64,000 nucleotides of DNA from Marinirhabdus sp050859505 (GTDB taxonomy: Bacteria; Bacteroidota; Bacteroidia; Flavobacteriales; Flavobacteriaceae), in the NCBI RefSeq assembly GCF_050859505.1, contig NZ_CP193934.1:1984001-2048000 (forward strand), read 5' to 3'. The notes below the pieces were generated by a model. That model saw only the letters and a list, made by a program, of their open reading frames with translations, did not search any database and was not told the origin of the DNA. A program made the position numbers and the translations under genes. Below, in pieces: positions 42,143-51,552 of the stretch. How positions within the stretch are numbered: the first letter of the stretch is position 1; each line of letters begins with the position of its first letter.

Positions 42143-43508
42143 TACTCACGAAGCCTCTTTTAGAGATCCTTCGGGCTATATGTTTCACGATGGTACTACC
42201 TTACGTCGTGTAATAAACCCAATTTATTTTCCGCAGTACAACAAGTTAAAAGAGAGTGGTTTTTTTAAGACGCTTATCAAACAAGGAATGCTTATTCCAC
42301 ATACCGAAACTTCGGTAGCAGATGATAAAATAGTGATCACTCCAGAGCATATTCCATTTATTACCAATCCGTACGAATGGAGTTTTGAGCAATTTAAACA
42401 TGCCGCGCTACACACGTTAAAGATTCAAAAATATGCACTTTCAAAAGGCTTTATATTGAAAGATGCATCGGCGTATAATATCACATTTCATAAGGGAAAA
42501 CCTGTTTTTATCGACACACTTTCTTTCGATTTTTACGAAGAAGGAACACCTTGGAGAGCCTACAAACAATTCATTACACACTTTTTTGGACCTTTGGTGT
42601 TAGCAAAATATCACGGCACCGAAATCTTTAAAATGCTACAAACGCATATCGACGGTATCCCGGTGAAATTGATCGCTTCTCTCTTACCAGGAAAGACCAA
42701 GCTAAGCGCTACTATCCATAGCAATATTCATTTGTTGGCTAAGATGGAAAGCAAACACAGCGAAGATTACAAAGCTGAAACTAAAGTAACCAAGCTTTCC
42801 AAAAAAGCACAGAGCAATATTTTGGAGAGTCTTTTCGACTTTATAAAAAAGTTAGAACTCAACGAGAGCTCCGAGTGGGGTAATTATTACGATAAGACCA
42901 ATTATGAAGCCGCAGCGTTTGAGGGCAAGAAGAAACTTATTCGTGAGTGGGTAACACCGCTTAATCCGCAACGTTTAATTGACGTAGGTGGAAATGATGG
43001 AACCTTTGCCAGAACGGTCTTAGACAAAGTGCCAGACGTTATTGTGACAGATATTGACAGCAACGCGGTAGATTACAATTACAAACAACTGCAAGATAAT
43101 AACGAAACCAATATGTTGCCTTTTGTGTGCGATGTCTTACAGCCAGCTCCTGGCATTGGTTTTAATAATACCGAAAGAAACTCTTTACTGGAACGCCTCA
43201 AAGACTACAAGCCAGATATTACGATGGCGTTGGCGTTAATTCACCACATTACCCTTTCCGGAAATGTTCCTTTTGAGAAATCGGCTGAATTTTTTGCGAA
43301 GTTTTCCGAAACTTTAATTATTGAATTTCCTAAACGGGAAGATTCTTGGGCAGAAAGTTTACTGGTTCGAAAACGCGAATTTATCAATCACTTCGATTTT
43401 TACAACGAAACCGATTTTGAAGCAGGCTACACGCAATTTTTCACTATTGAAAAAAAGGAAATCGTACCAGGCACCAAACGTGTTCTCTATTTGATGAAGC
43501 GCAGGTAG
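42126..43508 (+). CDS. Class I SAM-dependent methyltransferase
   Basis: 460 residues from the ATG at 42126, inside the end of the previous gene; an upstream ATG at 42093 is in frame but less likely. Residues about 1-270 are a family-specific N-terminal region (FRDPSGYMFHDG, later FIDTLSFDFYEEGTPW). The Rossmann fold follows with LIDVGGNDGTFARTVL and VIVTDIDSNAV. Relatives act on lipopolysaccharide or sugar substrates. It heads the run of four AP-superfamily membrane proteins, so it may modify the same glycan or glycolipid. Confidence 0.82.
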   Translation: MNTKNNTHEASFRDPSGYMFHDGTTLRRVINPIYFPQYNKLKESGFFKTLIKQGMLIPHTETSVADDKIVITPEHIPFITNPYEWSFEQFKHAALHTLKIQKYALSKGFILKDASAYNITFHKGKPVFIDTLSFDFYEEGTPWRAYKQFITHFFGPLVLAKYHGTEIFKMLQTHIDGIPVKLIASLLPGKTKLSATIHSNIHLLAKMESKHSEDYKAETKVTKLSKKAQSNILESLFDFIKKLELNESSEWGNYYDKTNYEAAAFEGKKKLIREWVTPLNPQRLIDVGGNDGTFARTVLDKVPDVIVTDIDSNAVDYNYKQLQDNNETNMLPFVCDVLQPAPGIGFNNTERNSLLERLKDYKPDITMALALIHHITLSGNVPFEKSAEFFAKFSETLIIEFPKREDSWAESLLVRKREFINHFDFYNETDFEAGYTQFFTIEKKEIVPGTKRVLYLMKRR

Positions 43509-43534
43509 GAGTGTAATCACTAAAACTACATTTT

Positions 43535-44992
43535 TTGAAATCTTCTGTAAAACGTTCGCTCTATAGTACAGTAATGGCGGCGCTTGCAGCAGGATTGTAT
43601 CCCTTACTTTTTTACGTTTCCAACAACTACACGCTTGTTAATTCCTGGAGCCATCTTGTATATTTTATAAGTGTTTTTTTGTTGGCTCCTGTAGCTATTT
43701 TTTGTTTGCTGAAGGTAGTAGCAAGCCTATCAATTTTTGAAAAGATTGAAAAATTTGTCTTACCCTTTTTAAACCTATTTGTTTTTCTTTTTTTTCTGAA
43801 AACCGCTTTGTATGCAGGATTTCAAATTTGGATGGTATTGGGTATTGGTGTTGTGGCGTTGCTGTATACTTTCTTTTTTTACAAATATTTTTTAAAAGTT
43901 GTGGTGTTTCAGGTATTGCTTGCTGTGGTGGCAAGTTTTTATCTAATACCGAATAGTATCGATCAATTTCAATACAGCAAGGAATGGATGCAGCAGCCCG
44001 ATGCGATTGCTGCAATTCAATTTAAAAAGAAACCGAATGTATATCTCATCCAGCCAGATGGCTATGTGAATTTTTCAGAATTAAAAAAAGGATTTTATAA
44101 TGTGAAGGAGCGCAAATTAGAAGATTTTCTTCAGCAAGAAAACTTCACATTGTATCCCAATTTTCGCAGTAATTATGCCTCTACACTTTCTTCAAATAGT
44201 TCGCTTTTTACCATGAAGCATCATTACTATTTGAACACCAATAAGTTTACTGAAATGCTGGATGCGCGGAACATAATTATAGGTGAAAATCCTGTAGTAA
44301 CCATTTTTAAAAACAATGGCTACACCACTAATTTTTTAGCGGAAAGACCCTACCTCCTTGCCAATAGACCGAAGATGGGCTATGATAGTAGTAACTATGT
44401 GAATAAAGACGTTGGCTATATTACTACAGGCTTAAAAGAAAAAAAGGATGTGATTGAGCCACTTCGGCAATTCTTAGAAAATCAAGGGGAACAACCTGCA
44501 TTTCATTTTATAGAAATCTTTGAGCCAGGCCATATTACTGTTGATGAAAAAAACCATGAAGGCACCGAAAAAGAACGTGAAAACTGGATATCCAAGCTAG
44601 AGGACACTAACAAAAAATTACTGGAAATTGTCTCGCTCTTAAAAGAAAAAGACCCCGGAGGTATTATCATTATTCTAGCAGACCATGGCGGTTTCGTAGG
44701 TTTTCAGTATATGCATCAAGCGTATGAGAAGACGCAAGATAGAGATAAACTATACTCCATTTTTGGGGCAAACCTCGCGATTTACTGGCCAGAAGAAATT
44801 CCTGAAGCCCATGAACACATACAAACCAGTGTTAATGTATTTAGGATTTTATTTAGCTACTTAAGTGAAGACAGCGCATTGCTCCATACGTTACAAGAGG
44901 AAGGCTCGTACCTACCTATTTTATATGGAGCCAGAAAAGGCATTTATAAAGTAATTGATGACACGGGTAAGATTGTTTTTATGAAACGATAA
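43535..44992 (+). CDS. Membrane alkaline-phosphatase-superfamily (sulfatase/LTA-synthase-like) protein, copy 1
   Basis: 485 residues. N-terminal four to five membrane helices, then a periplasmic catalytic domain with PNVYLIQPDGYVN (metal Asp), nucleophile region NYASTLSSNSSLF then MKHHYY, EIFEPGHI (His) and ILADHGGFVG (metal Asp-His). This is the fold of phosphoethanolamine and phosphoglycerol transferases and sulfatases. Start is a TTG (MKSSVKRSLYSTVMAALAAG), chosen because it aligns with the ATG starts of the other copies. It is 26 bp after the methyltransferase. Confidence 0.78.
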   Translation: MKSSVKRSLYSTVMAALAAGLYPLLFYVSNNYTLVNSWSHLVYFISVFLLAPVAIFCLLKVVASLSIFEKIEKFVLPFLNLFVFLFFLKTALYAGFQIWMVLGIGVVALLYTFFFYKYFLKVVVFQVLLAVVASFYLIPNSIDQFQYSKEWMQQPDAIAAIQFKKKPNVYLIQPDGYVNFSELKKGFYNVKERKLEDFLQQENFTLYPNFRSNYASTLSSNSSLFTMKHHYYLNTNKFTEMLDARNIIIGENPVVTIFKNNGYTTNFLAERPYLLANRPKMGYDSSNYVNKDVGYITTGLKEKKDVIEPLRQFLENQGEQPAFHFIEIFEPGHITVDEKNHEGTEKERENWISKLEDTNKKLLEIVSLLKEKDPGGIIIILADHGGFVGFQYMHQAYEKTQDRDKLYSIFGANLAIYWPEEIPEAHEHIQTSVNVFRILFSYLSEDSALLHTLQEEGSYLPILYGARKGIYKVIDDTGKIVFMKR

Positions 44993-45015
44993 TTACCGTT
45001 ACTTTTGCATCATTT

Positions 45016-46467
45016 ATGAAGATACCACAGTTTAAGAAATCAGTTTTGTACGGGCTTGCTGCGGGCCTGTATCCTATTATTTTTTTCTATACCAATAATT
45101 TCTCGCTCATTAATTCTTGGAAGCACTTCGTTTTTTTTATTGGCTTGTTTTTGGTGACTCCTGTTTGTGTATTTGTGGGAATTCAGTTTTTTAGCTTTTT
45201 ACCATTCATTAAGAAAATAAAACCGTTTGCTTTTCCCTTTTTGAACATTGTCGCTTTTTTGAGCTTTATTCAGATTTGTTTGTACGCAAAATTACAGTGG
45301 GTTTTTACAATCGTCATTATACTTATTGCATTGCTATTTGCCATATTTCTACGGAAGTATTTTAAAAAGGTGGTTGTGCTGCAAATAGTGTTAGCGCTTA
45401 TTGGATTATTTTGGTTATTTCCTACTATTAAAAACCAGTGGACCTATTCCAATGAGTGGACGCAACAACCAGACGATATTGAAGATGTAGTTTTTAAAAA
45501 ACGTCCCAATGTATATTATATCCAGCCAGATGGCTATGTGAATATTTCTGAAATGGATAAGGGTGCGTACCAGATAGATAATAGTGACTATTGGAATTTT
45601 TTACGTGAAAACGGCTTTAAAATTTATCCTAATATCCGCAGCAATTATAGTTCTACCCTGGTTTCGAATAGCGCTACCTTTACAATGAAGCACCATTATT
45701 ATAACAATGGTTTTAACTTTAGCGAAATTGCGAACGCCAGAAAAGTGATTATTTCGGACAATCCGGTGCTCAATGCTTTTAAAAAGAATGGCTACAAGAC
45801 TCATTTTTTAGCCGAAGGTTCTTACCTGTTAACCAATTTCCCAGAAATGGGATATGACGTTAGTAATTTTGATTACAATGATATAGAATTAATTACCGAT
45901 GGTTTTCAGAAAGAAGAAGACATCTTAGTGCCCATTGAAAAATATTTGAATCTGGATACAGACAAATCTAAGTTTTTCTTCATCGAAATCTTTAAACCAG
46001 GGCACGTACAATCTTTAAAAACCGTTAGCAAAGGAGCACAAAAAGAGGCGGAGATCTATAAACAAAATCTTGCTATAAGTAATGAAAGGCTTAAAAAGAT
46101 TATTACGATGATTCAAGAAAAAGATCCAAATGGGCTTATTCTCATCATGGCAGATCACGGTGGGTATGTTGGCTATGAATATATGCTGGAGGTGCGCAAT
46201 AAAACACTGGATAGAGATCGGGTGTATTCGGCTTTTAGTACACAGCTCTCCATTAAATGGCCTTATGGCGAGGTGCCGGAAATAGATGAAAATTTTAAAA
46301 GTGGAATCAATACCTTTCGAATTTTGTTTTCGTACTTAAGTGAAAACAATGCATATCTGGACCATTTACAAGAAGATGCTACCTATACCATTATAAAAGA
46401 TGGCGCTCCCCAAGGAATTTATAAATGTATAGATGGCGATGGTAAGGTAGTTTTTATAAAACATTAA
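45016..46467 (+). CDS. Membrane alkaline-phosphatase-superfamily protein, copy 2
   Basis: 483 residues with the same plan: N-terminal helices, PNVYYIQPDGYVN, NYSSTLVSNSATF, MKHHYYNNGF, EIFKPGHV, ADHGGYVG. A -7-like TACTTTTG (45000-45007) lies 8 bp before the ATG, so the copy may have its own promoter. Copies 1 and 2 look closest to each other in the catalytic motifs by eye. Confidence 0.78.
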   Translation: MKIPQFKKSVLYGLAAGLYPIIFFYTNNFSLINSWKHFVFFIGLFLVTPVCVFVGIQFFSFLPFIKKIKPFAFPFLNIVAFLSFIQICLYAKLQWVFTIVIILIALLFAIFLRKYFKKVVVLQIVLALIGLFWLFPTIKNQWTYSNEWTQQPDDIEDVVFKKRPNVYYIQPDGYVNISEMDKGAYQIDNSDYWNFLRENGFKIYPNIRSNYSSTLVSNSATFTMKHHYYNNGFNFSEIANARKVIISDNPVLNAFKKNGYKTHFLAEGSYLLTNFPEMGYDVSNFDYNDIELITDGFQKEEDILVPIEKYLNLDTDKSKFFFIEIFKPGHVQSLKTVSKGAQKEAEIYKQNLAISNERLKKIITMIQEKDPNGLILIMADHGGYVGYEYMLEVRNKTLDRDRVYSAFSTQLSIKWPYGEVPEIDENFKSGINTFRILFSYLSENNAYLDHLQEDATYTIIKDGAPQGIYKCIDGDGKVVFIKH

Positions 46468-46481
46468 ATTTTTAGGTACGT

Positions 46482-47939
46482 ATGGGATTCTCCTCAAAAA
46501 AATATGAACTAAAAGTTGCTCTGGCTGCGGGGCTTTATCCATTTTTGCATTATTACAACGGTAATTTCGATATGGCCGACTCGTGGTTACAACTTGGGTT
46601 TTTAGTTGCCCTTTGTTTTGTAGTACCTGTAGTTATAATGCTGCTCTCCAAACCTGTTTTTAAACTTGGGTTTCTGCAAAAGTTAGAGAAATACAGAATT
46701 ACGGGCGTCAATCTGGTGATGTTTTCAGGACTTATTGCGATGCTTATTTTGTTGGGGAATAAGAAATTTATCGCTGTTGTTATCTTTTGCGCTGCAGTAT
46801 TGAGTTTTTTGATGTACAGATATATAAAGAAAATTGTTGTGATTCAGTTTTTATTGGCTTCATTAAGTGCCATTACGTTACTGCCTCGTTTATGGTTTAT
46901 GATACAGTATGATGCAGATTGGACTGAAATCTCTTCCGAATTAAAAAATGTACAGCTACAACAAAAGCCTAATATTTATGTAATCCAGCCAGACGGATAT
47001 GCCAATTTCAGTCATTTGTCTCAACCGCCTTACAATTTCGATAATTCGGCATTTGAAGGTTATTTAAGCGATCAGGGCTTCGTAAACCACCCTAACTACC
47101 GAAGCAACTACTATTCAACGCTTACTTCTAACGCTGCCTTGTTTGCGATGAAACATCATTATTATCAAAATACATACCCAGGAAACCTTAAAACCCTGGG
47201 AGCACAGGAAGTTGTGGTGGGAGGCTATAATAATGCCCTCAATATTTTGAAGAATAATGGCTATACGAGTCATTTTATAACCGATAATTCCTACTTTTTA
47301 ATCAACGGCAAACAAACTGCATTTGATCATTATAATATTGAACGCAAGCAAATAAAAATATACGATACAGGTCCCGTGCGTGGCGCCGATATCATTCCAG
47401 ATTTTGAGGTTACTATGTCCAATTTGCCACAAGGAGCCAATTTTGTTTTTATAGAAAAAACCCTGCCTAGCCACGTCAACCATCAAAAAAAATATACTGT
47501 AGGTATCGCGGGAGAACGCGCTGGGTACTTAAATAGAGTAGCGCAGGCGAATGAATGGCTTACCAGCCTTATTGAAATAATAAATACATATGACGATAAC
47601 CCTATGATTATCCTAGTGGCAGATCACGGGGGGTATGTAGGGTTACAATATGTTCAAGAAGTAGAAACCAGAAAAATAAATGCCGAAGAAACCATCTCTT
47701 CATTTAATAGTATGTTAAGCATTAAATGGCCAAAAGGGTATACCCCAAAACATACCAATATTAAAACCAGCGTTAATATGTTCCGGACTATTTTTGCTGA
47801 ACTTGCCAATGACGATGCTATTCTGGAAGCCAAAGAGCCCAATGTAAGTTATATCCCTTTGTATGATAGCTTTTTAGGAGCTCACTTTTATAAGTGTATT
47901 GATGAAGATTATAAGGTGGTTTTCGAAAAAATAGAATAA
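46482..47939 (+). CDS. Membrane alkaline-phosphatase-superfamily protein, copy 3 (most divergent)
   Basis: 485 residues. The same catalytic blocks are present (NIYVIQPDGYANF, NYYSTLTSNAALF, MKHHYYQ, EKTLPSHVN, ADHGGYVG), but the EIFxPGH block is changed to EKTLPSHVN and the middle part is divergent. The metal-binding residues remain. It starts 14 bp after copy 2. Possibly it acts on a different acceptor or donor. Confidence 0.76.
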   Translation: MGFSSKKYELKVALAAGLYPFLHYYNGNFDMADSWLQLGFLVALCFVVPVVIMLLSKPVFKLGFLQKLEKYRITGVNLVMFSGLIAMLILLGNKKFIAVVIFCAAVLSFLMYRYIKKIVVIQFLLASLSAITLLPRLWFMIQYDADWTEISSELKNVQLQQKPNIYVIQPDGYANFSHLSQPPYNFDNSAFEGYLSDQGFVNHPNYRSNYYSTLTSNAALFAMKHHYYQNTYPGNLKTLGAQEVVVGGYNNALNILKNNGYTSHFITDNSYFLINGKQTAFDHYNIERKQIKIYDTGPVRGADIIPDFEVTMSNLPQGANFVFIEKTLPSHVNHQKKYTVGIAGERAGYLNRVAQANEWLTSLIEIINTYDDNPMIILVADHGGYVGLQYVQEVETRKINAEETISSFNSMLSIKWPKGYTPKHTNIKTSVNMFRTIFAELANDDAILEAKEPNVSYIPLYDSFLGAHFYKCIDEDYKVVFEKIE

Positions 47940-47959
47940 CAACACCTAGAGCAGCATAT

Positions 47960-49429
47960 ATGGATTTACAAAAAAAAGACAAGCACAAGTTAAGGTTTGG
48001 TTTTCTTCTTAAACTAGGAATTGCTGCTGGATTGTATCCATTGTTGTTTTACTACGGAAATAATTTTACTTTAATTAATACCTGGGGTCACCTGCTGTTT
48101 TTTTTAGGGCTTTTTATTGTGTTGCCAGTTATAACCGTAGTGCTAGGGGGAAATATTTTAAATCGTATTTCCAGTACCGTGTGGCGTATGCGCGGACTAA
48201 CATTTATAAATCTGTTTGCTTTCGGGATGTTTTTACAATTGTGTTTACTGGCCGACCTTAAAAAGAGTGTGTCTGTAATTATTCTTGCGATCTGTAGTAT
48301 GGCCGCTTTTTTTATCTACAGGTTTTTAAAAAAAATAATGGTATTGCAATTTTTATTATCGCTTATTGGTTTGGTAATTCTTGTTCCAAAAATATATACT
48401 TTTTTAAGTGCATCGGATGCCTGGCAAGAGCTGCCGGATGCTATTACAGACGTAACATTTACGCAAACTCCCAATATTTACTTTATCCAGCCCGATGGGT
48501 ATGTAAATCCTTCGGAATTGGAAAAAGGATACTACAAAATTGACAACAAGAATTTCGAAGATTTTCTTTCAGTAAATAATTTTAAAAACTATGCTAATTT
48601 TCGAAGTAATTATGGCTCTACGCTGTCTACAAACAGTGCCGTCTTTGCGATGAAACATCACTATTACAATGGGGGCGAAAATTTCAGCGAGACATTGAAT
48701 GCCAGAAATGTTATTATGGGTAGTAATCCTGTTTTACAAATTTTAAAACATAATAACTATGTTACCTATTTTATTTCGGAAAAACCTTACTTATTACAAA
48801 CAAGGCCAACTTTGGGATACGATTTTACCAATTTTGGGTATGACGAAATTCCTTATATAAGCACAGGACTCAAAACGACGAAGGAAGTGCTGCCTGCGCT
48901 TACCACGTATTTAAATGATGGTATTAAAAGCCCGAAATTTTATTTCATTCAAATTTTAAAACCAGGACATATTAATAATAGGGAATCCTATTCTGTAGGG
49001 GTCGATGGAGAGCGGGATGCGTGGATTAAAAAATTGCAACTAGCGAATACTTTACTTAAAGAAACTGTCGCTACCATCACTGCCAAAGATCCTAATGGGC
49101 TCATTATTATCATGTCGGATCACGGCGGATATGTTGGTTTTAACTATACAAACCAAAGCTATTTAAAAGTAGAAGACCCGCAGAAAGTTAATTCAATTTT
49201 CAGTACTATTTTGAGTATAAAATGGCCTGGCATGGCACCTGAATTTGACTCGCAATTGGTTACTTCTGTAAATGTGTTTAGGATTCTCTTTGCGCATTTA
49301 GCGAACGATACGCAATATTTAAGTAATTTAGAACCTGATACCAGCTATTTATTGATAAAGGAAGGAAAAGAACAGGGTGTTTATCAGTATATCGACGATT
49401 CAGGAACTATAACATTCAAAAAAAAGTGA
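47960..49429 (+). CDS. Membrane alkaline-phosphatase-superfamily protein, copy 4
   Basis: 489 residues. Intact blocks: NIYFIQPDGYVNP, NYGSTLSTNSAVF, MKHHYYNGG, QILKPGHIN, SDHGGYVG. Its stop overlaps the GTG start of the next gene by 4 bp, linking the AP-superfamily run directly to the aminosugar genes. The four copies share a C-terminal Y-x-x-I-D-D/G/E-x-G/Y-x-x-x-F ending, so they are one recently expanded family. Confidence 0.77.
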   Translation: MDLQKKDKHKLRFGFLLKLGIAAGLYPLLFYYGNNFTLINTWGHLLFFLGLFIVLPVITVVLGGNILNRISSTVWRMRGLTFINLFAFGMFLQLCLLADLKKSVSVIILAICSMAAFFIYRFLKKIMVLQFLLSLIGLVILVPKIYTFLSASDAWQELPDAITDVTFTQTPNIYFIQPDGYVNPSELEKGYYKIDNKNFEDFLSVNNFKNYANFRSNYGSTLSTNSAVFAMKHHYYNGGENFSETLNARNVIMGSNPVLQILKHNNYVTYFISEKPYLLQTRPTLGYDFTNFGYDEIPYISTGLKTTKEVLPALTTYLNDGIKSPKFYFIQILKPGHINNRESYSVGVDGERDAWIKKLQLANTLLKETVATITAKDPNGLIIIMSDHGGYVGFNYTNQSYLKVEDPQKVNSIFSTILSIKWPGMAPEFDSQLVTSVNVFRILFAHLANDTQYLSNLEPDTSYLLIKEGKEQGVYQYIDDSGTITFKKK

Positions 49430-50403
49430 ACCATTTTAAAGTTGAAATTTACAACTCTGCATTTAAAAATGTGTGGAATCAATTCGTAGAACAATCCAAA
49501 AATGCTACGTTTTTATTCCATAGAAGTTTTATGGAATATCACAGCGACCGTTTTGAAGATGCCTCGCTCTTGGTATTCAAGGATACCAAGTTGGTTGCGA
49601 TGTTACCGGCTAATAGAGTAGAGGATGTTGTGTATTCTCATCAGGGCTTATCTTATGGCGGATTGGTACTTTCTAACAAAACTAAAATTGAAGATGCTGT
49701 AGGAGCTTTCAAAGCAATTTTAAATTTTCTGGAAGAAGAAGGGGTAATCAAATTACAACTTAAACTACTCCCTAAAATATACCATTCCCAGCCTGCAGAC
49801 GAAATAAACTATCTTTTATTTTTAACCGAAGCAACCCGAACCCGTGTAGATGTATCTGCTACTATATACAATAGCGAGGCGTTAAAGATTCAAGGAAATA
49901 GGATGGAAGGTGTTAAGAAAGCCGAAAAACAAGGATTATGGTTGGAAGCTGAACAAAATTTTAACCCGTTTTGGAACAACATTCTCCTGCCCAATTTAGA
50001 AAAACGTCACGGTGCCAAACCCGTGCACTCCTTAGAAGAAATTGAAATGCTAGCCGCCAATTTTCCGGAAAAAATTGTTCAGTTTAATGTGATGAAAGAT
50101 AATAAGATTGTTGCGGGAGCTACTATGTTTATTACAGATAATGTAGCACACGTACAGTATATTTCGGCAAATGAAGACAAGCAGCAATTAGGAAGTTTAG
50201 ACTTTTTGTTTCATCAATTAATCACCTCTACGTATCGAGAAAAAAAGTATTTCGATTTTGGTGTTTCGAATGAAAATCAAGGAAAAAATATAAATAAAGG
50301 ATTACAATACTGGAAAGAATGCTTTGGAGCCCGCACCATTGCTAATGAATTTTACGAAGTGAATACTGCTAACCATATCAATTTAGATTCAGTTTTTATA
50401 TGA
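49426..50403 (+). CDS. GNAT/FemAB-like acyltransferase
   Basis: 325 residues from a GTG. The fold is two GNAT-like halves: FHRSFMEYHSDRF and SLLVFKDTKLVAMLP, then NVMKDNKIVAGATMFITDNV and DFLFHQLITSTYREKKYFDF, the FemAB-type layout. It overlaps both neighbours by 4 bp (ATGA-type). Placed directly before an FdtB-type aminotransferase, it is a plausible N-acyltransferase for the amino sugar, although FdtC in known pathways is a different fold. Confidence 0.7.
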   Translation: MNHFKVEIYNSAFKNVWNQFVEQSKNATFLFHRSFMEYHSDRFEDASLLVFKDTKLVAMLPANRVEDVVYSHQGLSYGGLVLSNKTKIEDAVGAFKAILNFLEEEGVIKLQLKLLPKIYHSQPADEINYLLFLTEATRTRVDVSATIYNSEALKIQGNRMEGVKKAEKQGLWLEAEQNFNPFWNNILLPNLEKRHGAKPVHSLEEIEMLAANFPEKIVQFNVMKDNKIVAGATMFITDNVAHVQYISANEDKQQLGSLDFLFHQLITSTYREKKYFDFGVSNENQGKNINKGLQYWKECFGARTIANEFYEVNTANHINLDSVFI

Positions 50404-51500
50404 TCCCATTTTTAGATTTACAAGCTAGTAATCATCGTTTTGAAAAGTCTTTCAAAGAGCGGTTTCAGCAGTTTTTGGATGCAGGTTATTATATTTTGGG
50501 CGGAAATGTAACCGCCTTTGAAACAGCGTTTGCCAACTACTGCGGTACTAAACACTGTATAGGTGTTGGAAATGGTCTGGATGCGCTTCGGCTTATTTTA
50601 GAAGCCTATAAAGTATTAAACAAATTGAAATCGGGTGATGAAGTCCTTGTGGCTTCCAATACCTATATTGCAACCATCATCGCAATTAAACAGGCTGGCT
50701 TAACGCCCGTTTTAGTAGAAGCTGAAGTCGAAACTTTCAATTTTAACCTAACCGATTTACAAGCTAAAATTTCAGAGAAAACAAAGGCGATTATGCCTGT
50801 GCATTTATACGGTCAACTGGCCCCTATGCAAAAGATTACTGAAATTGCAACCAACAACAATTTGTTAGTTCTGGAAGACGCTGCGCAAGCACACGGAGCA
50901 AAAGATGGAATGGGTAAGAGAGCTGGAAACTTAGGAGATGCGGCAGGATTTAGCTTTTATCCTTCAAAAAATTTAGGAGCATTAGGCGATGGAGGTGCTG
51001 TGACCACCAATAATGATGCGTTGGCAGAAACCATTAAAAAATTACGCAATTACGGAACAGCGAGTAAATATGTAAATGAAGTGTTAGGCATAAATTCTAG
51101 ACTGGATGAAATTCAAGCTGTCTTTTTAAACCTAAAATTACCTTTGTTAGATTCGGATAATACCAAGCGGAGGAGTGTTGCCAAACGGTATCTTTCTGAG
51201 ATTAAAAACAATAAAATTATACTTCCTGTCTACGATGGTTCTGAAAATCACGTGTTTCATTTGTTTGTAGTTCAGGTAGACGATCGCGCAGATTTTATTT
51301 CTTATTTGGATAAAAATGAAGTTGGGCATTTAATACATTATCCTATACCACCGCACAAACAAGATGCCCTGCCAGAACTTAAACACTTGTCATTTCCAGT
51401 TACGGAACAAATCCACCAAAGAGTTATGAGTTTGCCTATAAGCCCGATACTGCGAAAAGAGCAGGTAGATCGAGTCATTCAAGTTTTGAATAACTATTAA
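50400..51500 (+). CDS. DegT/DnrJ/EryC1 sugar aminotransferase (FdtB-like)
   Basis: 366 residues, full length. The PLP lysine is in FSFYPSKNLGALGDGGAV; other family blocks are GVGNGLDALRLIL, PVHLYGQLAPMQKI and LVLEDAAQAHGA. It transaminates a dTDP-3-keto-6-deoxyhexose to the 3-amino sugar. With the FdtA-type isomerase at 56042 it would make dTDP-3-amino-3,6-dideoxy-hexose. Start overlaps the previous stop. Confidence 0.9.
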   Translation: MIPFLDLQASNHRFEKSFKERFQQFLDAGYYILGGNVTAFETAFANYCGTKHCIGVGNGLDALRLILEAYKVLNKLKSGDEVLVASNTYIATIIAIKQAGLTPVLVEAEVETFNFNLTDLQAKISEKTKAIMPVHLYGQLAPMQKITEIATNNNLLVLEDAAQAHGAKDGMGKRAGNLGDAAGFSFYPSKNLGALGDGGAVTTNNDALAETIKKLRNYGTASKYVNEVLGINSRLDEIQAVFLNLKLPLLDSDNTKRRSVAKRYLSEIKNNKIILPVYDGSENHVFHLFVVQVDDRADFISYLDKNEVGHLIHYPIPPHKQDALPELKHLSFPVTEQIHQRVMSLPISPILRKEQVDRVIQVLNNY

Positions 51501-51513
51501 ATTTTAAAAAAAA

Positions 51514-51548
51514 GTCTACCAACTAATGTCTAGCGACTACCGACTATA
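51514..51548. repeat. Heptad repeat between aminotransferase and flippase
   Basis: GTCTACC, AACTAAT, GTCTAGC, GACTACC, GACTATA follow one another with period 7, each with a central CTA. A similar heptad pattern is at 30885-30919. No gene or known element explains it. Confidence 0.5.
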
Positions 51549-51552
51549 AAAA

